From Paenibacillus sp. (GTDB lineage: Bacteria; Bacillota; Bacilli; Paenibacillales; YIM-B00363): 57,625 nt of DNA. The notes below the pieces were generated by a model that worked only from the letters and a program-made list of their open reading frames with translations, did not search any database and was not told where the DNA came from. The DNA is taken from positions 1 through 57,625 of the forward strand of contig NZ_DASQNA010000021.1 in NCBI RefSeq assembly GCF_035645195.1, given 5' to 3'. Every line of letters begins with the position of its first letter. Position 1 is the first letter of the stretch. Of the stretch, positions 23,062 through 31,270 are shown piece by piece. The position numbers and the translations under genes are program-made.

Positions 23062-23949
23062 CTACTTCAAAATATCCCGCAGCGCCGCATCAAGCGTCTC
23101 GAAGCGGAATCGGAAGCCCTCCCGCAGCAGACGTTCGGGCAGCACCCAGCGGCTTTTCAGCACGAGCTCGGTTTCCGTACGCAGCAGGAGCGCGCCGGCC
23201 TCCAGCAGCCAGCGGGGCGCCGGCAGCGCGAATCGGCGCCCCAGCGCCTCGCGAATGAGCCGCATTTGCTCCCTGTTCGTCACCGGGTACGGCGCCGACG
23301 CGTTGAAGACGCCGCTCAGATCCGTCCGACTCTCCAAAAACCGAACGATGCGGAACAAATCCTCGATATGGATCCAACTGAACCATTGCGTCCCGTCGCC
23401 CTGCGCCCCGCCGAGACCGGCTCGAGCCAAACGGACGTACGGCGTCATGACGCCGCCGTTCGGCCCGAGCACGATCGCGATGCGCAAGGCGACCTGACGG
23501 GTATTCGGAAGCTGAAACGAGAAAAACGACGCTTCCCACGCCTTCGCGACTTCGACGGAAAATCCCGTTCCGATCTCCCCCGCCGTTTCCGTCATCGGCC
23601 GATCGACGGCATGGCGGTAAATCGTCGCCGTGCTGGAATTGATCCACAGCGCCGGCGGACGGCTGCAGCGAAGCGCCGCACGGCCGAGCGCTTCGGTCGT
23701 CTCCGTGCGCGAGCGCAAAATTTGCTCCCGATTCGTTCGATTGTAACGGCAGTTGACCGACCGCCCAGCAAGGTTGATCAGCAGGTCGGCCCCTTCGAGC
23801 GATTGGACGAGGCCCGGCGCGTCGTCCCATGATACGTGCGGCGGGCGGCGGGAAATCATGACGACCTCGTAATCGAGCTGCTCGAACCTCGCCTGGAAGT
23901 CGTTTCCGATAAAGCCCGTCCCCCCGGCGATCACGACCTTTTTGCGCAT
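23062..23949 (-). CDS. TIGR01777-family epimerase-like oxidoreductase
   Basis: A 295-residue extended short-chain dehydrogenase relative of the SDR39U1/TIGR01777 group. The N-terminal nucleotide-binding motif is VVIAGGTGFIGNDF (5-18). The family signatures LINLAGRSVNCRYNRTNREQ and RIAIVLGPNGGVM are present, with FSWIHIEDL further on, and the C-terminal DUF1731-like region ends the protein. These are predicted NAD(P)-dependent sugar-nucleotide-type epimerases whose substrates remain unknown. Upstream gene of a probable pair with the small membrane protein. Confidence 0.88.
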   Translation of the reverse strand: MRKKVVIAGGTGFIGNDFQARFEQLDYEVVMISRRPPHVSWDDAPGLVQSLEGADLLINLAGRSVNCRYNRTNREQILRSRTETTEALGRAALRCSRPPALWINSSTATIYRHAVDRPMTETAGEIGTGFSVEVAKAWEASFFSFQLPNTRQVALRIAIVLGPNGGVMTPYVRLARAGLGGAQGDGTQWFSWIHIEDLFRIVRFLESRTDLSGVFNASAPYPVTNREQMRLIREALGRRFALPAPRWLLEAGALLLRTETELVLKSRWVLPERLLREGFRFRFETLDAALRDILK

Positions 23950-24126
23950 CGTACCCCTCCCTGTTTCTGCTAAGACGTCCTTCCTCTAAAACTTACAATA
24001 CCAAAAAAACAGAAATGGTAAACAACGGAAATACGGCTCGACCTTGAAGATTGCTGCAATTTCCGTTGACAGAAGGAAGGATTTGTCATTACTCTTTTAT
24101 AAGAGCAATGTAAAGGAGCTAAACAC

Positions 24127-24978
24127 ATGGCTACCGAAGGTAAAATAACGATCGGAGGCGCCGTCCTCTCGTATCGGATCGAAGGCGAAGGCGTGCCCGT
24201 GCTCGTAATCGGCAGCGCGGCGTTTTATCCGCGGCTATTTTCCCCCGACATTCGGAAACGAGCCAAATTGATTTTCATCGATCACAAAGGGTTCGCCGAA
24301 CTCGCCGAGCTCCTTCCCGCGGAGGCCTATACGCTCGACGCGATCGTCGAAGACATCGAGACGATGCGAGCGGCGCTGGAGCTCGACCGATTCGTCGCGC
24401 TCGGCCACTCCGGACATGCGTTCCTGGCAGCGGCGTACGCCCGCAAATATCCGCAGCATGTCTCCAAAGTAGCGCTGATGAACGCGGCGCCGACGAACGA
24501 CGAGGAGCGGCAGCGCGGCAGCATCGCTTACTTCGAGGCGCAGGCAGAGCCAGAGCGCAAGCGCAAGTTCGAAGAAGATTTCGCCGCGCTGCCCGCCGAT
24601 CTGGAGCGCGAGCCGGAGCGCCGCTTCGCCTGGATGTGCATCCGCATGGGCGCCCACAGCTTCCGCGACTACGGCTTCGATGCGGCCCCGCTGTGGGAAG
24701 GCGTGAGGACGAACATGCCGGTCATCGACCACTTGTGGGGCGAGGCGTTCGCGCAGCGGCGTTTGACGGAGGAGCTCGGCGCGATCCACAAGCCGGTCTG
24801 GATCGGCCTCGGCCGCCACGACTACCTGGTGGCGCCCGTCTCGCTGTGGGACGACGCCGAGCGGAACCGGCCGAACGTGACGAAAATGGTGTTCGAGGAA
24901 AGCGGACATTATCCGATGCTGGAGGAGCCGGGCGCGTTCGACGAAGCGTTCCTCCGATGGGTATATCGACCCGAGTGA
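24127..24978 (+). CDS. Alpha/beta hydrolase
   Basis: A 283-residue alpha/beta hydrolase-fold protein. The nucleophile elbow GHSGHA (about 98-103) carries the serine. An aspartate in GLGRHDYLVAP and the histidine in ESGHYPMLEEP complete the triad. The substrate is undetermined; the general layout resembles proline iminopeptidase-like or ester hydrolases. GTAAAGGAG precedes the ATG. Its promoter region contains TTGACA and an imperfect CTCTT/AAGAG palindrome, but no convincing -10 was identified. Confidence 0.83.
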   Translation: MATEGKITIGGAVLSYRIEGEGVPVLVIGSAAFYPRLFSPDIRKRAKLIFIDHKGFAELAELLPAEAYTLDAIVEDIETMRAALELDRFVALGHSGHAFLAAAYARKYPQHVSKVALMNAAPTNDEERQRGSIAYFEAQAEPERKRKFEEDFAALPADLEREPERRFAWMCIRMGAHSFRDYGFDAAPLWEGVRTNMPVIDHLWGEAFAQRRLTEELGAIHKPVWIGLGRHDYLVAPVSLWDDAERNRPNVTKMVFEESGHYPMLEEPGAFDEAFLRWVYRPE

Positions 24979-25080
24979 CTCAACCAAGGTTGTCCTGCGT
25001 GCAGGCGGCGATCTCTCCCGAATGGCGGGGGCGGTCGCCGTTTGTTTCGCGGCCTAGAGAGGGCGAAAAACGCGGCATAA

Positions 25081-25128
25081 ATTCCTTGACGGGAATATTC
25101 CATTTGGGTTATATTCTAATCAAGGAAT
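25081..25128 (+). promoter_or_regulatory. Promoter with inverted-repeat operator, VOC gene
   Basis: TTGACG (25086-25091) and TATATT (25110-25115), spacer 18. A perfect 9-base inverted repeat ATTCCTTGA (25081-25089) / TCAAGGAAT (25120-25128) brackets the promoter, and a separate palindrome GGAATATTCC occupies the spacer (25092-25101). The arrangement suggests repressor control. Confidence 0.6.
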
Positions 25129-25157
25129 ACAATACTTTCGATGAGGTGGTCCATCCC

Positions 25158-25574
25158 ATGCCTGCGAACATCCAAAGCATTTTCGTCAATTTGCCTGTGA
25201 AAGATTTGAAGAAATCGATCGAATTTTTCAGCCGCGTCGGGTTTACGTTCGACGAACGATTTACCGACGACAACGCGACCTGTATGATCATCGGGCCGAA
25301 TATGTACGCCATGCTGTTGAACACGTCGTTCTTCGGCACGTTCACCGAGAAGGAAATCGTCGACGCCTCGAAGAGCGCGGAAACGATCGTCGCGCTGTCC
25401 GTCGGAAGCCGCGAAGAAGTCGACGACATCGCGAACAAAGCGCTCGAGGCGGGCGGATCCCCTTCGAAGGAGGCGGCGGATCACGGCTTTATGTACACCC
25501 GGAGCTTCCAGGACGTAGACGGTCATATATGGGAAGTGTTTCATATGGATATGAGCGCGTTCCCGCAGGAGTAA
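25158..25574 (+). CDS. VOC (glyoxalase/bleomycin-resistance fold) protein
   Basis: A 138-residue single-domain VOC protein: SIFVNLPVKDLKKSIEFFSR at the start, ATCMIIGPNMYAMLL, and the C-terminal signature FQDVDGHIWEVFHMD with the metal-ligand glutamate. Such proteins include lyases, dioxygenases and antibiotic-binding proteins; no specific role can be read. GAGGTGG precedes the ATG. It has its own regulated-looking promoter and a terminator shared with the convergent GNAT gene. Confidence 0.83.
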   Translation: MPANIQSIFVNLPVKDLKKSIEFFSRVGFTFDERFTDDNATCMIIGPNMYAMLLNTSFFGTFTEKEIVDASKSAETIVALSVGSREEVDDIANKALEAGGSPSKEAADHGFMYTRSFQDVDGHIWEVFHMDMSAFPQE

Positions 25575-25587
25575 CCGCCGAACGAAT

Positions 25588-25617
25588 AACCCATCGCCTG
25601 ACCCGGCGATGGGTTTT
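25588..25617. terminator. Terminator between VOC and GNAT genes
   Basis: AACCCATCGCC / GGCGATGGGTT arms around TGACCC, followed by TTTT on the plus strand. Confidence 0.85.
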
Positions 25618-25620
25618 CGT

Positions 25621-26412
25621 CTAGAAGTACAATATCGACCAGCGGCCAATGTCGCGGAAGCCGATCCGCTTGTAAATGGAACCTGCGTCCGGATTGTCGT
25701 AAAACAGACAGAGCGTGCGGCCTTCCGCGGCAGCGTCCGCGCACAGCTTCGATGTCACCCGCGTCGCCAGCCCTTGCCCGCGGTAGTCCGGATGCGTCGC
25801 GACTCCGACGACCATGGCCGACATCGAATTTTCCGCCGAAGTGGACGCGGTGGCGACGACGCGCCCGTCCCGCTCGACGAAATACGTGCGCCCCGTTCCG
25901 CTCTCGATCGCAAGGCGCATGCTGTCGCGCCGCGCGGAGCCGTTCGAGTCGAACTCCGCGATGCCGTCCAGCAGCGCGCACACGGCTTCGATATCGCCGG
26001 CCGAGGCGACGCGCACGTTCTCCTCCGGCGCATCCGGGAGCGGCGCCTCGCAGCTTGCCGGGCGTTCCGCGAAATACATTTGCTTCTCCCGCCGGAACGC
26101 GAATTCGCTCCGGAACCGCTCCGCCACATGCGACGGTCCCGACACCATCTCCGCTCCCGGACCTTCCCGGATTCGTTCCGCGAAGCCGGCGACGTCGAAC
26201 TCGCCTGCGGCGTATGGGAGATAGCTGCCGTAATAGCGAAGCAGCACCGCCTTCAACCGCCCGCGCTCGCCGAATTCGCCCCACAGCTCTTGGAAATCGG
26301 CGTCGAAGCCGAAGTTCTCGACATCGCCGATAATAAACAAATTGTAAGATGGCTCTTCGCCCGCCAGCGCCAGCACCGCGCGCCGATCCAGCTCCGTCAG
26401 CTTGCGAATCAT
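25621..26412 (-). CDS. GNAT acetyltransferase with N-terminal degenerate GNAT-like domain
   Basis: A 263-residue protein. The C-terminal half carries an intact acetyl-CoA loop (GVATHPDYRGQGLATRV) and the typical tail LFYDNPDAGSIYKRIGF. The N-terminal 110 residues (RKLTELDRRAVLALAGEEPS, YNLFIIGDVENFGF) resemble the ancillary domain seen in GNAT proteins with DUF4081-type N-termini. Substrate unknown. GGGAGGAGAG precedes the ATG, whose four-base ATGA overlaps the stop of the upstream ABM gene, so the two are translationally coupled. Confidence 0.82.
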   Translation of the reverse strand: MIRKLTELDRRAVLALAGEEPSYNLFIIGDVENFGFDADFQELWGEFGERGRLKAVLLRYYGSYLPYAAGEFDVAGFAERIREGPGAEMVSGPSHVAERFRSEFAFRREKQMYFAERPASCEAPLPDAPEENVRVASAGDIEAVCALLDGIAEFDSNGSARRDSMRLAIESGTGRTYFVERDGRVVATASTSAENSMSAMVVGVATHPDYRGQGLATRVTSKLCADAAAEGRTLCLFYDNPDAGSIYKRIGFRDIGRWSILYF

Positions 26413-26735
26413 CCGCCGCTCTCCTCCCGCGGAAGCCCTTTGCCGCCCAGCGTCGTAAACCGCCGCTGCTCGGCGAAGCCGCGAATGAGCGGCCGGCCGC
26501 GCTCGATCAGCTGCTTCGTCGCTTCCGTCTCCAGAGACGCTTGATGCGCGGCGGCGTCTGTCCACGCCTCCTGCACCCAGACGCCGTCCGGATCGTCCTC
26601 CGATACGCTGACGGCGTACAGCAAGCATGCAGGCGTCGACTCGAGCGCCGCCGCGGCTTCCAGCAATACGGCCGCGAGCTCGTCCCGCCGTCCCGGCTGC
26701 GCAATCAATTTCCCCTGCAATCCGAACAAACTCAT
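26409..26735 (-). CDS. Antibiotic biosynthesis monooxygenase (ABM/Dabb) domain protein
   Basis: A 108-residue ferredoxin-like-fold protein: FGLQGKLIAQPGRRDELAAV, then LLYAVSVSEDDPDGVWVQEA and a C-terminal helix. The family includes cofactor-free oxygenases acting on quinol-type compounds and many proteins of unknown role. The C-terminal tail overlaps the GNAT start by four bases. GGAGGG precedes the ATG. Confidence 0.82.
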   Translation of the reverse strand: MSLFGLQGKLIAQPGRRDELAAVLLEAAAALESTPACLLYAVSVSEDDPDGVWVQEAWTDAAAHQASLETEATKQLIERGRPLIRGFAEQRRFTTLGGKGLPREESGG

Positions 26736-26766
26736 CCCGGAGCCCTCCTCCACCGCTGCCTTGCCG

Positions 26767-27417
26767 TTACGCCGGCAGCACGTCCAGCACTTCAGTATAG
26801 CCTTTCTCTTCGGCGATGGCGCGCGCCGTCTTCCCGTCGTCTTGCCCGATGCTCGCATCCGCGCCGAACCGGAGCAGAAGCTTGACCATTTCGACGTCGC
26901 ACCGATCGGCCGCTTGATGCAGCGGCGTCCAGCCGCCGCTTTGCTGCGCGTTCGGGTCGGCCCCCCGCTCCAGCAGCAGCTGAACGATGCCCGTCCGGCT
27001 GCCCGCCGCGGCGGCGTGAATCGGCATGTTCGCCATCGCGTTCGTCGAGCGGACGTTCACGTCGGCGCCGCGCTCGATCAAGAGCTTGGCCGCTTCGAAG
27101 CCGCCGAAGAACGCGGCGAGGTGAAGCGGCGTCCAGCCGTCGAAGCTGATTTGAGTCAGCAGCCGCGGCTCCAGATTCAGCATATAGTTCAGCGTCTCGT
27201 CGTCGCCGAGCGCGGCCGCCTCGTGGATCGTCACGGACACGCCGCGATCGAGCAGCCACTCCACCGCGTTTCGTTTTCCGTAATATAATGCCGCGGTAAG
27301 CGGGCTCATGCCGCTCGGCAGCGAAGCATTGAGCAGCTCCGGCTTTTCCGCGAGCAAGACGTCCATCGTTTCCGTATCCCCGGACGATGCCGCCTGCACC
27401 AGCGCTTCAATCGTCAT
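26767..27417 (-). CDS. Ankyrin-repeat protein
   Basis: A 216-residue protein made of about six ankyrin repeats. The clearest are DGWTPLHLAAFFGGFEAAKL, MPIHAAAAGSRTGIVQLLLE and GGWTPLHQAADRCDVEMVKL. The first repeats are more diverged. Ankyrin arrays mediate protein binding; no partner is evident. There is no signal peptide, so it is cytoplasmic. AAGGGAG precedes the ATG. It lies 31 bases upstream of the ABM-GNAT pair on the same strand and is probably part of that unit. Confidence 0.88.
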   Translation of the reverse strand: MTIEALVQAASSGDTETMDVLLAEKPELLNASLPSGMSPLTAALYYGKRNAVEWLLDRGVSVTIHEAAALGDDETLNYMLNLEPRLLTQISFDGWTPLHLAAFFGGFEAAKLLIERGADVNVRSTNAMANMPIHAAAAGSRTGIVQLLLERGADPNAQQSGGWTPLHQAADRCDVEMVKLLLRFGADASIGQDDGKTARAIAEEKGYTEVLDVLPA

Positions 27418-27460
27418 CTGTCGTTCTCCCTTCGTTACGCAACCTGTCTACTATATTACT

Positions 27461-27901
27461 CTATGATGAGGTCGCGGTCGAATCGTCGGCGTCCCACGCC
27501 GGGTTCCAGACGATTTCCCACAGATGCCCGTCCGGGTCTTGGAAATAGCCCGCATACCCGCCCCAGAACGTATCGTGCGCAGGAACGACGACGCGAGCCC
27601 CGGCCTTCTCCGCCTCGGCCATGACGCGGTCGACTTCCTCCTTGGAGCCGACGTTATGCCCGAGCGTGAATTCGCCGGGGTTCGGCGCGCCCGCCGGCAG
27701 CTTCGTATCGTGGGCGATGCTCGTTCGCGGCCACAGCGCGAGCCTTAGGCCCGACGCTAAGTCGAAGAAGGCGACGGCGCCGTACTCGAACTCCTCCCCG
27801 ACGATGCCTTCGGTCGGAAATCCTAATCCGTCTCGATAAAACGCTACGGATCGCCGCAAATCGTCGACGCCCAGCGTAATGACCGTAATGCGCGGTTGCA
27901 T
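27461..27901 (-). CDS. VOC-fold (glyoxalase-like) protein
   Basis: A 146-residue VOC protein: ITVITLGVDDLRRSVAFYRD at the start, EFEYGAVAFFDLASGLRLAL in the middle and GYAGYFQDPDGHLWEIVWNP at the end, with the usual metal-site glutamate. Resembles uncharacterised lactoylglutathione-lyase-like proteins. GGGAGG precedes the ATG at 27901; upstream in-frame ATGs lack ribosome binding sites. It heads a run of minus-strand genes ending at 25621. Confidence 0.83.
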   Translation of the reverse strand: MQPRITVITLGVDDLRRSVAFYRDGLGFPTEGIVGEEFEYGAVAFFDLASGLRLALWPRTSIAHDTKLPAGAPNPGEFTLGHNVGSKEEVDRVMAEAEKAGARVVVPAHDTFWGGYAGYFQDPDGHLWEIVWNPAWDADDSTATSS

Positions 27902-28020
27902 GGATCGCAAGCCTCCCTTTTTGGTTTCTTTTCCAATTCGACTCGCGGCCGCGTTTTCCCTTCCAGCGCGGGGGGCTTCGCATGCGAGGCAAATAAAAAA
28001 AACAGCCATTCTTTAACAAT

Positions 28021-28044
28021 AAAAAAAACAGCCGCGAACGGCTG
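28021..28044 (-). terminator. Terminator of the hypothetical gene 28047-28580
   Basis: CAGCCG / CGGCTG hairpin around TTCG, followed on the minus strand by eight T. It begins within three bases of the stop codon. Confidence 0.87.
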
Positions 28045-28046
28045 CT

Positions 28047-28580
28047 TTATGAATCGCGGGCGACGTCCCAGCGATGGCGGTACTTCTCCAATTTCGGATG
28101 CGGGGCGTTCGGCGCATCGGTCAAGACGAGCCGAAGCTTCGCGATCCATTCCTCGAACGTCGAGAACGACGCGAACGCGTTCGCCGTTTCCGGCGTCACG
28201 TACAGGAACAAGGGGGCGGGGTACACGTCGGACAAATGCCGCAGCGCCGCTTCGATCGGCGTATATTTTTTCCGTTTCCCCTCCCACGTTTCGACCGTAA
28301 TCCTTCCGTCGCTCCGCTCCCGCTTCCACGCGAACAAGCGCTCCTCGCGGCGGTAATACGGTTCGATGCTCCGGCGGTACATCCGCTTCGCGGTTTCCTC
28401 GTGCAGCGGATACAGCACGAGCTTCGCGAACGCGCGCCGCTCGGCGAGATCCGCCGCCTTCGTCAGCTCAACCTCGCTCTCGTCCTCGAACGTATCGTAG
28501 AAGACGAGCGTTCCCCGAGGCGCGCCGGTCTTTTTCTCCTCTTCATATCCGTACGGCACCGATCGAACCTCTCGTTCCAT
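28047..28580 (-). CDS. Hypothetical charged protein, 177 aa
   Basis: A soluble protein with many charged residues and no recognised domain. Notable segments are GTLVFYDTFEDESEVELTKA, FAKLVLYPLHEETAKRMYRR and YPAPLFLYVTPETANAFASF; the C-terminus ends KLEKYRHRWDV. The second ATG (28580) is chosen because GAGGG abuts the one at 28586. Monocistronic with its own terminator. I do not assign a function. Confidence 0.7.
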   Translation of the reverse strand: MEREVRSVPYGYEEEKKTGAPRGTLVFYDTFEDESEVELTKAADLAERRAFAKLVLYPLHEETAKRMYRRSIEPYYRREERLFAWKRERSDGRITVETWEGKRKKYTPIEAALRHLSDVYPAPLFLYVTPETANAFASFSTFEEWIAKLRLVLTDAPNAPHPKLEKYRHRWDVARDS

Positions 28581-28661
28581 GAGCATCCCTCGTTTTCGGC
28601 CAAAGTTTCCGGCACGGCCGGATGTCTCTATCCAGTATGCCCGAAATGCGGAAAGCTTTCG

Positions 28662-29639
28662 TTATAGGAGCTTGTAGTAAATGACCGTCGCGTCGAAGCT
28701 TCCGTCGGCGGATCGCGCGTACTGCGGGATGCTGCCCGCCTCCGTATACCCGAGCGCCCGATACAGCCGATTGGACGGGTCGCCCGCGCGCGTGTCCAGC
28801 ACCAGCAAGCTGCGCCCTTCCGAGCGGGCCCGCTCCTCCGCGGCTTCCATCAAACGCCGGCCGAGGCCCTGCCGCTGCGCGCGGGGATGCACCATTAGCT
28901 TCGCGATTTCGGCCCGGTGCGCGCCGTTGGCGCGGCCGCACAGCTGCAGCTGCACGGTGCCGACGACGTCCCCGCCTTGCCGGGCGACCCACAGCACGGT
29001 CGAACCGTCCAAGACGCCCGCCCAGTACCGCTCCGCCTCCGCCGCGGACAGCGGCGGCAGGAAGCCGACGGACGCGCCGTCCGCGACGACGTCGACTAAG
29101 AGCCGCGCAAGGCCGCCGCGATCCCCGCCCTCGACCGATCGAATCGCCTCGATCCGCGCGTCGCCCGGCTCCCGCAGGCGTCCTTCGGCGGAATCGCTGA
29201 CGGCGCCCCCATCTCCGGCGGCATCGCCGAACAAGCGGACATGCGGCTTCGCTTCGCGGTAATACGCGAGCCGATCCCGCAGCGTCCCGGCATGCAGTTC
29301 GAACAAATGACCGTCCGGATCTTTGAAATAAAGGGACGGCCGATCCCGCGCGTCCCGCGGGCGGCCCGGCAGCACGTCGGCCCCGATCGCGCGCAGCCGC
29401 GCTTCGAACGATTCGAGCTCCCCTTCGGCGACCGTGAACGCGATATGCGTATACGTCGAAGGAGCCGTCCGCTCCCCTTCTTCCTCGTTCAGCGCGAGCC
29501 AAAGGCCCGCCAAATCGAAATAAGCGAGCTTCCGTCCCTGCGCGACGAGGCGAGCCCCGAGCGCGTCTCGGTAAAAATCGATCGATGCGCGCAGATCGGA
29601 CACGGAAAAGCAGAGATGATTCACGCCTTGTATGCGCAT
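28662..29639 (-). CDS. FosB-like thiol transferase fused to a GNAT acetyltransferase
   Basis: A single 325-residue protein with two enzyme domains. Residues 1-134 are a VOC domain strongly resembling FosB, the metal-dependent bacillithiol transferase that inactivates fosfomycin: VNHLCFSVSDL with H8 and C10, YTHIAF with H65, and DPDGHLFELHAGTLRDRLAY with E114 as the three expected metal ligands. After a linker rich in Gly, Asp and Ala (about 136-160), residues 160-325 are a GNAT domain with the acetyl-CoA loop AKLMVHPRAQRQGLGRRLME. Both halves look intact. I know FosB as a stand-alone enzyme, so the fusion is notable. Fosfomycin resistance is plausible but unproven. Confidence 0.85.
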   Translation of the reverse strand: MRIQGVNHLCFSVSDLRASIDFYRDALGARLVAQGRKLAYFDLAGLWLALNEEEGERTAPSTYTHIAFTVAEGELESFEARLRAIGADVLPGRPRDARDRPSLYFKDPDGHLFELHAGTLRDRLAYYREAKPHVRLFGDAAGDGGAVSDSAEGRLREPGDARIEAIRSVEGGDRGGLARLLVDVVADGASVGFLPPLSAAEAERYWAGVLDGSTVLWVARQGGDVVGTVQLQLCGRANGAHRAEIAKLMVHPRAQRQGLGRRLMEAAEERARSEGRSLLVLDTRAGDPSNRLYRALGYTEAGSIPQYARSADGSFDATVIYYKLL

Positions 29640-29656
29640 GCGCGTTCCTCCCTCCT

Positions 29657-30658
29657 TTACGTCCCGGAGGCCGCCGGCACGCCTTGCGGAGCGGCGGGAG
29701 CCGTTTGCAGCTTGCCCGTGCGCGCGAGAACGCGCAGGAACGCGTCCGCCACCGCGGGGTCGAACTGCGTGCCGCTGTGCTGCCGCAGCTCGGAGGCAGC
29801 CGTCTCCGCGGCCAGCTTCGGGCGGTACGAGCGATTCGTCGTCATCGCGTCGAACGCGTCGGCCGCCGCCAAGATGCGAGCGCCGAGCGGAATCGCGCCG
29901 CCCTTCAGGCCGAGCGGATACCCTTTGCCGTCGATCCGTTCGTGATGATGCCTCACCATATCGGGGATGCCGAGCTCCTGCAGCCTTGCGATGTTTTTAA
30001 TGATGTCGTAACCGGCTTCCGGATGCTCCTTCATGATCGCGTACTCTTCCTCGGTCAGCCGGGACTCTTTGCTTAAGATATGCTCCGGCGTGCCGATTTT
30101 GCCGATATCGTGCAGCAGGCCCGCCAAAAACACGGCTTCCGTCTGCTCGGACGAAAGGCGCAGCTCCTTCGCGATTTGCCTCGCGAACTCTGCGACGTTG
30201 CGGGAATGGAACGCCGTATACGGGTCTCGCGTATCGATGCTTTTCGCGAACGACAGCATCGTCTCCGTGAAGAACTCCTCATATTGGCGCTTCTGGTCGA
30301 AATGCCGGTTCGAAATCGTCGCGACGCGCCTGGCGATGCACGCGATGGCGAGGAACGCGGCGGCGGGAATCAAGCCGATCGGCTCCCAGCCGGAGACGAA
30401 TAAAATGAGAACGCTCATGAGGGCGGCGCCGGCCGCGAACGCCGCGTTCGATATGCGCGTCACGCCGATGTACACCGCCGGCACGGCGAACAGCGCCATC
30501 AGGCGGTGATCGCTCGCCGCCACGTTGACGGCGGCGGACGCCGCGGACGCCGCCGCGAAAGCGGCCCAAAACCATCCCGCGCGGGACGAAGGCGAAATCG
30601 AACAAAACGAGTTCCCCTGTAAACAGCGACGCAGCGCTTCTTGTTCCTCTTTCCCCAT
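29657..30658 (-). CDS. Membrane HD-GYP domain phosphodiesterase
   Basis: A 333-residue protein with four or five hydrophobic segments in residues 25-115 (FAVPAVYIGVTRISNAAFAA; PIGLIPAAAFLAIACIA), then a coiled linker and an HD-GYP domain at about 130-310. Catalytic motifs are intact: HSRNVAEFAR, LLHDIGKIGTPEHIL and HHHERIDGKGYPLGLKG, then AAADAFDAMTTNRSYR. It should hydrolyse c-di-GMP at the membrane. GAGGTG precedes the ATG. Its stop is 17 bases upstream of the FosB-GNAT start on the same strand, so the two may be co-transcribed. Confidence 0.9.
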   Translation of the reverse strand: MGKEEQEALRRCLQGNSFCSISPSSRAGWFWAAFAAASAASAAVNVAASDHRLMALFAVPAVYIGVTRISNAAFAAGAALMSVLILFVSGWEPIGLIPAAAFLAIACIARRVATISNRHFDQKRQYEEFFTETMLSFAKSIDTRDPYTAFHSRNVAEFARQIAKELRLSSEQTEAVFLAGLLHDIGKIGTPEHILSKESRLTEEEYAIMKEHPEAGYDIIKNIARLQELGIPDMVRHHHERIDGKGYPLGLKGGAIPLGARILAAADAFDAMTTNRSYRPKLAAETAASELRQHSGTQFDPAVADAFLRVLARTGKLQTAPAAPQGVPAASGT

Positions 30659-30748
30659 GCCCGCACCTCATCTTCTATGAATCTAGCATTCATTTCCATT
30701 CCATTATAGGAGATCCCGCAAGGAATCGCCACCGAACGGTCCGAACAC

Positions 30749-30774
30749 AAAAAAGGAGAACGCCGGCGTTCCCC
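30749..30774 (-). terminator. Terminator of gene 30812-31096
   Basis: GGGGAACGCC / GGCGTTCTCC palindrome followed on the minus strand by TTTTTTG. Confidence 0.8.
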
Positions 30775-30811
30775 GAAATCGTGCCATGTGACTGGCTTTA
30801 TTCTATTTCGT

Positions 30812-31096
30812 CTACGCCGCCCCTTCCGAAGCCCGGTGGATGGCGGCCCGGTTTTTCCATACGAAGCTGCACGCCTCTTCAGGCGTCAGCGGCGTCTCCC
30901 CCTCGTCGCAATAGCCGTCCCCCTTCCCGTGAATCGTCCAGGACCCGTCCGCGTACCGCATGAGGGTCCAGATGCCGCCGCGCTCGCGGTCTTCGAATAC
31001 GAAGTACCGTTTGCCCCCGGCTTCGTCCCAACAAGCCGTTTCTTCGAACTGTTCCAAGAACCGTTCCGCGTCTTTCTTGCTGCGAATTTGCGCCAT
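30812..31096 (-). CDS. Small hypothetical protein, 94 aa
   Basis: A soluble protein: AQIRSKKDAERFLEQFEETA, then GGKRYFVFEDRERGGIWTLM and GSWTIHGKGDGYCDEGETPL, ending with a helix FVWKNRAAIHRA. No known family is recognised. The start at 31096 has GGGGAGGG upstream; an in-frame ATG at 31126 does not. It is divergent from the gene at 31271. Confidence 0.7.
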   Translation of the reverse strand: MAQIRSKKDAERFLEQFEETACWDEAGGKRYFVFEDRERGGIWTLMRYADGSWTIHGKGDGYCDEGETPLTPEEACSFVWKNRAAIHRASEGAA

Positions 31097-31270
31097 CGGT
31101 ATGCCCTCCCCGAGAAAAATATACATACATTGCTATTTTAACGAATGACTTCCGTTTTGTCCCGATCGTTAACTTCATAAATTGACAATTCCTGCGCGCC
31201 GCCGCCCGCTCGGCATGATATGATGAACCGTGTCGAACGCGAAACGCAGATAGAAAAGGAGTTGTCGCCG

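Noticed and set aside
24060-24126. TTGACA-containing promoter of the alpha/beta hydrolase
   Set aside because: A perfect TTGACA is present, but no -10 lies at an acceptable distance; the CTCTT/AAGAG palindrome is too short to call an operator.
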